Origin: a candidate division WS6 bacterium GW2011_GWC2_36_7
Lineage (GTDB): Bacteria; Patescibacteriota; Dojkabacteria; SC72
Assembly: GCA_000991805.1 (NCBI GenBank)
Contig: LBSF01000019.1
Span: 1-8,823, forward strand
DNA length: 8,823 bases
Direction: 5' to 3'
Shown: positions 5,982-8,823 of the stretch, in pieces
How positions within the stretch are numbered: the stretch's first letter is position 1
Layout: each line of letters opens with the position of its first letter
Program-made: the position numbers and the translations under genes
The notes under the pieces: generated by a model
Told to the model about the DNA's origin: nothing
The model's input: only the letters and a program-made list of their open reading frames with translations
The model's database searches: none

Positions 5982-6220
5982 TGTGGATACTACCCTCCCC
6001 TAGAAATGTTAATTCTTCGTAAGAATCTTTTATTAAAGAGTGTTTCTAGTGTGGGTAAATTTCTGAATAACTTGCGGGTAAACAAGGGGCTATGTGGTTA
6101 AACTAAAAACAGGAAGTTGTTTGCTAGAAAGAGCTTAACGGTATTCCAACGTTTCTGTTATGTGGAAAAGACAGGTGGTTGTCCGAAGATGTCCCTGTGT
6201 TGTACACATGGTTATCCACG
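5982..6220 (+). promoter_or_regulatory. Cluster of near-consensus DnaA boxes
   Basis: Against TGTGGATAA (reverse complement of the consensus), one-mismatch sites are TGTGGATAC (5982-5990), TGTGGGTAA (6050-6058), TGTGGTTAA (6093-6101) and TGTGGAAAA (6161-6169). TGCGGGTAA (6073-6081) has two mismatches. One inverted site TTATCCACG (6212-6220) abuts the dnaA stop. Apart from the last, all point the same way as the box beside the trio element. Several intervals are close to 67 bp (5916 to 5982 to 6050; 6093 to 6161). No site is a perfect match, which would suit low-affinity, ATP-DnaA-dependent binding. Confidence 0.65.
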
Positions 6221-6221
6221 T

Positions 6222-7685
6222 CTATTCTCGTATTAGTTTGTAACAATTTTGCATCTTTTCATTAAAGCGAGAATCCTTCTCCCGCAACGCTTTTATCTTC
6301 TCGCAAGCGTGTAATACAGTAGTGTGATCTTTTCGGTTTACCTCTTTTGCTACTCTTTCTAATGGCATACCTAGTTCATTTCTTAAGATATACATCACGA
6401 TCTGTCGACATTGTGCAATATATGCTGTTCTTCTGTCTCCTTTGATGTCTGCCAGTTTAACATCGAAAGATTCTGAGACACATTTCATTACTTTCGCAGG
6501 AGAGATTTTCTTTCTTTTGCTCTCCAAATCAATTTGTAAAAGTCTTCCAATATCTTCATATGTAGGATTCATTCCGAGCTTAAACAAGGAAAGTACTTTA
6601 GTTAGGGCGCCTTCTAACTCTCTGATGTTGTTTTCTACATTCTTTGCAATTAGATCTAAATATTCTTTAGGAACATTTACATTAGAACCTTTGTCAATAA
6701 TCATTTGTTGAAGAATAGCGAGTCGAGTTTCGTAATCGGGAGCTTGAATATCAGCAACCATGCCACCTTCAAATCTAGATCTTAATCTGTCAGTAATATT
6801 CTTAATCTCTTTGGGTGGTCTGTCTGATGCTAGTACAATCTGTTTGTTTGCTTGATACAGAGTATTGAAGGTATGGAAAAGTTCTTCCTGAGTTCTAGGA
6901 TATGTTTCTACAAACTGAACATCATCGATAATCAAGAGATCTACAGCTCTATACTTGTTTCTAAAATCTTCATTTCGCTTTGTTCTAATTGAATCTACCA
7001 TCTCATTTAAAAACTGTTCGATGGAGATATAAACAACCTTCTTTTCAGGAAATCGGTTAATTACTTCATTTCCTATTGCTTGCATCAAGTGTGTTTTCCC
7101 CACCCCAGTGTTTCCATGGAAGAATACCGGGTTATATGCTTCTCCGAGGCTATCCACAACAGCTTGAGCTATCGCTTCCGCCAATCTGTTGTTTGTGCCA
7201 ACAATGAAATTTGAAAAAAGATATCTAGGATTCAACTGAGCTTTTTTTAGGTTTTCTTCTTTCAGAGATTTTTCATTTTCTGCAGCAGAAAACAGATCAA
7301 CAGTCTGATTAGTTCGAGGATCATGATATTCATATTTTGGTTTTTCTTTCACAGCCTCTCCTTCTCGTAAGTTTATCTCTATCTCCAAATTCTGACCACA
7401 TGATTTTAAGAGTGCATCTTTTAGTGCAAGGCGATAGTCTCTTAGCATCTTCTCTCTTTTGTATGGGACATCACAGGACACTTGAGCTACCCCATTAGAG
7501 ATATTTTCGATGTAGCATCCTCCAAAAGTATTTTTGAACTCCTCCGCTCCAATCATCAACTTTAAGTTTTCCTTGGTAGACCTCCACAACGCGTCTGGGT
7601 CTAAGGTTTGTATATAGGAGGAAGCAACAGAAATCTCTGGCTTTGGTAGTTCTTGTACATGTGTGTTAAATTCTGCTTTGTCCAT
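6222..7685 (-). CDS. dnaA: Chromosomal replication initiator protein DnaA
   Basis: A 487-aa AAA+ ATPase that binds DnaA boxes, melts the origin and helps load the replicative helicase. Domain I (about 28-108) follows a 27-residue N-terminal extension; domain II is a variable linker (about 109-150). The AAA+ domain (about 151-380) has Walker A GNTGVGKT (191-198), Walker B LLIIDD (250-255), sensor I around LASDRPP (285-291), box VII DRLRSRFEGG (299-308) with the arginine finger, and sensor II NNIRELEGAL (352-361). The C-terminal DNA-binding domain (about 395-487) carries the DnaA signature, with YIAQCRQIVMYILRNELG (422-439) and RKDHTTVLHACEKI (451-464). The base-contacting Asp-His-Thr-Thr is intact; Lys452 stands where Arg is usual. 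The ATG is at 7683-7685 with no clear Shine-Dalgarno. Co-oriented with dnaN across the putative origin and divergent from rpmH. Confidence 0.99.
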   Translation of the reverse strand: MDKAEFNTHVQELPKPEISVASSYIQTLDPDALWRSTKENLKLMIGAEEFKNTFGGCYIENISNGVAQVSCDVPYKREKMLRDYRLALKDALLKSCGQNLEIEINLREGEAVKEKPKYEYHDPRTNQTVDLFSAAENEKSLKEENLKKAQLNPRYLFSNFIVGTNNRLAEAIAQAVVDSLGEAYNPVFFHGNTGVGKTHLMQAIGNEVINRFPEKKVVYISIEQFLNEMVDSIRTKRNEDFRNKYRAVDLLIIDDVQFVETYPRTQEELFHTFNTLYQANKQIVLASDRPPKEIKNITDRLRSRFEGGMVADIQAPDYETRLAILQQMIIDKGSNVNVPKEYLDLIAKNVENNIRELEGALTKVLSLFKLGMNPTYEDIGRLLQIDLESKRKKISPAKVMKCVSESFDVKLADIKGDRRTAYIAQCRQIVMYILRNELGMPLERVAKEVNRKDHTTVLHACEKIKALREKDSRFNEKMQNCYKLIRE

Positions 7686-7756
7686 ACTGTAGACAGGTTA
7701 TATATTATCTTAAGGCAGTTTGGAGGCAGTGTTCTGGCCGATTGGGACTTTAGACC

Positions 7757-7787
7757 ATTATATATATTTTCGTGAAGATGTGGATAT
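7757..7787 (-). promoter_or_regulatory. Candidate dnaA promoter with a DnaA-box-like site
   Basis: On the minus strand, TATAAT (plus-strand 7757-7762) is a perfect -10 hexamer about 70 bp upstream of the dnaA ATG. No good -35 lies 16-18 bp upstream. The -35 position is instead occupied by TGTGGATAT (plus-strand 7779-7787), one mismatch from the DnaA box. This would fit DnaA autoregulation, known in other bacteria. A second AT-rich tract nearer the start (7698-7711) could be an alternative -10. Confidence 0.4.
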
Positions 7788-7892
7788 GTATTCTAGGACG
7801 TTAGGGATATCCTTTGCTAGAAGGCATTTCTAAAACACGATTTAATATCTAGAATTTTTAGAGGGTGAAAAAGACAGATTTATGTTTTATCC

Positions 7893-7912
7893 GGCCAGGC
7901 TATAGCCAGGCC
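7893..7912. repeat. Imperfect palindrome, copy 1
   Basis: GGCCAGGCTATAGCCAGGCC reads as a palindrome apart from one A/A pair (positions 5 and 16 of 20). It is GC-rich in an AT-rich spacer. It matches copy 2 at 17 of 20 positions. As RNA it would form an 8-bp stem with one mismatch and a UAUA loop. No T-tract follows on either strand, so it is not a typical terminator. Confidence 0.7.
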
Positions 7913-8072
7913 TTCAGTCAGAAAAAGTTCATCGGCAGTTGAGCTTGCTAGGCTGTTGTTTTAGCATAAACAACCACAAACTATTCAAATATATTCTTAC
8001 TTTTAAATATGCACAACGCAAAAAGGTGGCATGCAGTATACTTTTAGAAGAAATGAACGGACTATGAATTAA

Positions 8073-8092
8073 GGTCAGGCCATAGCCAGGCT
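8073..8092. repeat. Imperfect palindrome, copy 2
   Basis: GGTCAGGCCATAGCCAGGCT lies exactly 180 bp after copy 1 in the same orientation. The three differences are all C/T changes. The two in the stem turn G-C pairs into G-T, which would remain G-U pairs in a plus-strand RNA; the third is in the loop. It ends 7 bp before the -35 box of the rpmH promoter, a position where an upstream regulator could bind. Confidence 0.7.
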
Positions 8093-8099
8093 TAAGTAT

Positions 8100-8128
8100 T
8101 TGCCAATTATCCACTCATCATATATAAT
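8100..8128 (+). promoter_or_regulatory. rpmH promoter with an embedded DnaA-box-like site
   Basis: The -35 TTGCCA (8100-8105; 5 of 6 consensus) and the -10 TATAAT (8123-8128; perfect) are separated by 17 bp, an excellent sigma70-type promoter. Transcription would start near 8135 and leave a leader of roughly 25 nt before the rpmH ATG. The spacer contains TTATCCACT (8107-8115), one mismatch from the DnaA box, so DnaA binding could block RNA polymerase. It probably drives rpmH, rnpA and yidD together. Confidence 0.75.
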
Positions 8129-8158
8129 ACCCACGATATCATATAGAGTAACAAATCA

Positions 8159-8341
8159 ATGAAAAGAACATACCAACCAAAAAATGTAAAAAGAATTAGG
8201 AAGTTTGGCTTCATGGCTAGAAATGCTACCCCCGATGGAAGAAACGTACTAAAAAGAAGAAAAGCAAAAGGTAGAGTAAGACTTACTGCAAGTGAGGAAT
8301 ACAAGACCCTTAGAAAAAAACATACAAAAAGTATAAGATAG
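8159..8341 (+). CDS. rpmH: 50S ribosomal protein bL34, with C-terminal extension
   Basis: A 60-aa, strongly basic protein of the large ribosomal subunit that binds 23S rRNA. The first 44 residues carry the family signature: [18 protein letters not shown] at the start, then NGR-like [14 protein letters not shown] (26-39) and RLTA. Most bL34 proteins end at about 44-46 residues; here another 16 residues ([16 protein letters not shown]) follow without interruption. The ATG at 8159 has no strong Shine-Dalgarno (AGAG at 8144-8147 is weak). It follows a clear promoter, opposes dnaA, and precedes rnpA by 8 nt, the order conserved in most bacteria. Confidence 0.97.
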   Translation: MKRTYQPKNVKRIRKFGFMARNATPDGRNVLKRRKAKGRVRLTASEEYKTLRKKHTKSIR

Positions 8342-8349
8342 TAGTATAT

Positions 8350-8682
8350 ATGCTACCTAAAAAGTATAAATTGCCAGCAAAAGATTTTCGTTATGTATAC
8401 TCCAAAGGTTTGAAGTTTCGTGGACAGTATGGAATGTTAGTTGCACTAGCTTCCTCCTCTGCTCCTAAGTTTGGTTTTGTGTTAAACAAAAAGGTAGGGA
8501 ATGCCGTTCAAAGGCATAGGATGACGAGACTTCTTAGAGTGATTGTAATGGAATTGGTTAAAGAATTAGAATTAGATAACTACAAATTCAACTTTGAATA
8601 TGTGGCTTTCGAGTTTTGTGATTCTAAGGAAACATTAAAAGCAGATGTAATTACTCAGTTTAAGAATGTGATTAAGGAATGA
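8350..8682 (+). CDS. rnpA: Ribonuclease P protein component
   Basis: A 110-aa basic protein that assists the RNase P RNA in trimming the 5' leaders of precursor tRNAs, for instance that of the tRNA-Ser in this window. The fold shows in LPAKDFRYVYSKGLKFRGQY (8-27), FGFVLNKKVGNAVQRHR (41-57) and TRLLR (59-63). The conserved RNR motif (usually RNRxKR) is RHRMTR (55-60), with Asn to His and Lys to Thr changes, while both arginines of the core remain. Length is typical. The ATG at 8350 has no clear Shine-Dalgarno and lies 8 nt after the rpmH stop; its stop overlaps the yidD start (ATGA). Confidence 0.95.
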   Translation: MLPKKYKLPAKDFRYVYSKGLKFRGQYGMLVALASSSAPKFGFVLNKKVGNAVQRHRMTRLLRVIVMELVKELELDNYKFNFEYVAFEFCDSKETLKADVITQFKNVIKE

Positions 8683-8823
8683 AGCATATTCTTCTCTTCT
8701 TAATACGTATCTACCAAAAGACTCTCTCCTATGACCATGGGTATATGGGGAAGCTATTTCCTAACAATAGGCCATGTAAATTCACTCCTTCTTGTTCGGA
8801 ATATGGATATCAAGCAATAGATA
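8679..8823 (+). CDS. yidD: YidD, membrane protein insertion efficiency factor, N-terminal part
   Basis: Partial gene cut by the right edge, with 48 complete codons. The start KHILLFLIRIYQKTLS (2-17) and the motif RPCKFTPSCSEYGYQAI (31-47), with cysteines at 33 and 39, are the YidD signature (IRxYQ, then CRFxPTCSxYxxxAI). YidD is a small membrane-associated protein that assists YidC/Sec-dependent insertion. The spacer between the N-terminal helix and the Cys motif (SYDHGYMGKLFPNN) is a few residues longer than in Escherichia coli. The ATG at 8679-8681 overlaps the rnpA stop by 4 nt, so the two are translationally coupled; AAGGA lies directly before it. yidC would be expected next, beyond the window. 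Confidence 0.95.
   Translation, partial: MKHILLFLIRIYQKTLSYDHGYMGKLFPNNRPCKFTPSCSEYGYQAID

Larger units (their letters stand above)
5772..6221. other. Putative chromosomal replication origin (oriC) between dnaA and dnaN
   Basis: A 450-bp gap without a convincing gene, in the position where many bacteria (for example Bacillus) have the unwinding part of oriC. It contains an AT-rich tract (about 5861-5885), a DnaA-trio-like run (5886-5903), and near-consensus DnaA boxes at 5916-5924, 5982-5990, 6050-6058, 6093-6101, 6161-6169 and 6212-6220, plus a weaker one at 6073-6081. A possible folded element at 6000-6049 and a short hairpin TGTGT-TGT-ACACA at 6196-6208 are also present. The region must also hold the dnaN promoter. 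The origin call rests on position and these motifs; base-skew data would be needed for confirmation. Confidence 0.8.
7686..8158. other. Non-coding dnaA-rpmH intergenic region
   Basis: This 473-bp gap holds the divergent promoters of dnaA and rpmH, two DnaA-box-like sites (7779-7787 and 8107-8115), two related imperfect palindromes (7893-7912 and 8073-8092), a tandem AGGCAGT repeat 11 bp apart just upstream of dnaA (7713-7719, 7724-7730), and a 7-bp hairpin GTTGTTT-TAGCAT-AAACAAC (7955-7974). Another possible stem is TCTAAAA (7829-7835) with TTTTAGA (7856-7862). Short open frames on the minus strand here show no gene-like character. It could be a second origin sub-region, as in bipartite origins that flank dnaA. 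Confidence 0.6.

Noticed and set aside
5755..6003. 82-codon plus-strand open frame between dnaN and dnaA
   Set aside because: It begins inside dnaN on the opposite strand, covers the AT-rich unwinding tract and DnaA boxes, has no ribosome binding site, and its translation looks like random AT-rich coding.
6196..6208. Hairpin TGTGT-TGT-ACACA after dnaA as a terminator
   Set aside because: The stem is only 5 bp and no T-tract follows on the minus strand, so it does not fit an intrinsic terminator.
7150..7158. CTATCCACA, one mismatch from a DnaA box, inside dnaA
   Set aside because: It lies within well-conserved coding sequence (Val-Asp-Ser codons), so there is no reason to infer a separate binding role.
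7929..8304. Two minus-strand open frames (61 and 65 codons) in and beside the dnaA-rpmH gap
   Set aside because: One is antisense to rpmH, the other crosses the palindrome and rpmH promoter. Neither has family resemblance or a ribosome binding site.
1..8823. CRISPR array, insertion sequence, or recoded stop codons
   Set aside because: No regularly spaced repeats or transposase fragments were seen, and the recognised genes run at full length with UAA, UAG and UGA all acting as stops.

Overview
The window looks like the chromosomal replication-origin region of a small-genome, AT-rich bacterium, most likely a member of the Candidate Phyla Radiation (Patescibacteria). This placement is inference from several traits: compact genes that overlap or nearly touch, many starts without a Shine-Dalgarno sequence, a tRNA without an encoded CCA end, a pilin-like protein of a type common in CPR genomes, and several membrane proteins with no clear family. 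Stop codons UAA, UAG and UGA are all used as stops, so the standard code (or code 11) applies.

Left part (1-2481, all minus strand). An apparent four-gene operon reads leftward: a membrane-anchored pilin-like protein, an eight-helix MASE3-like membrane protein with a coiled-coil tail but no kinase, a SpoU/TrmH-family RNA 2'-O-methyltransferase, and the first 96 codons of a family 1 glycoside hydrolase that runs off the window. The last three genes overlap or abut each other. To the right lie a non-coding interval with one perfect DnaA box (2643-2651) and a tRNA-Ser(CGA) gene.

Middle part (2861-4663). Two adjacent minus-strand genes encode membrane proteins of unknown function. One has four membrane helices. 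The other has a charged coiled coil, two helices and a soluble C-terminal domain. They diverge from a plus-strand OmpR/PhoB-type regulator whose receiver domain has lost the phosphoacceptor aspartate and the other switch residues. The regulator's 3' end overlaps the 3' end of dnaN by 14 bp.

Right part (4650-8823). This is the classic bacterial origin cluster. dnaN and dnaA are on the minus strand, and rpmH, rnpA and the start of yidD diverge on the plus strand. The 450-bp dnaA-dnaN gap has the layout of an origin: an AT-rich tract, a run of DnaA-trio-like triplets, then a series of near-consensus DnaA boxes, nearly all in one orientation. The 473-bp dnaA-rpmH gap holds a good sigma70-type promoter for rpmH with a DnaA-box-like site inside its spacer, a probable dnaA promoter with another such site, and two related imperfect palindromes exactly 180 bp apart.

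Together the right half covers replication initiation (DnaA, origin, clamp) plus ribosome, tRNA-processing and membrane-insertion functions (bL34, RNase P protein, YidD). The left half is accessory. I did not find a clear new defence or mobile system. The most unusual items are the unphosphorylatable regulator, the kinase-less sensor-like protein, the origin architecture and the paired palindromes.
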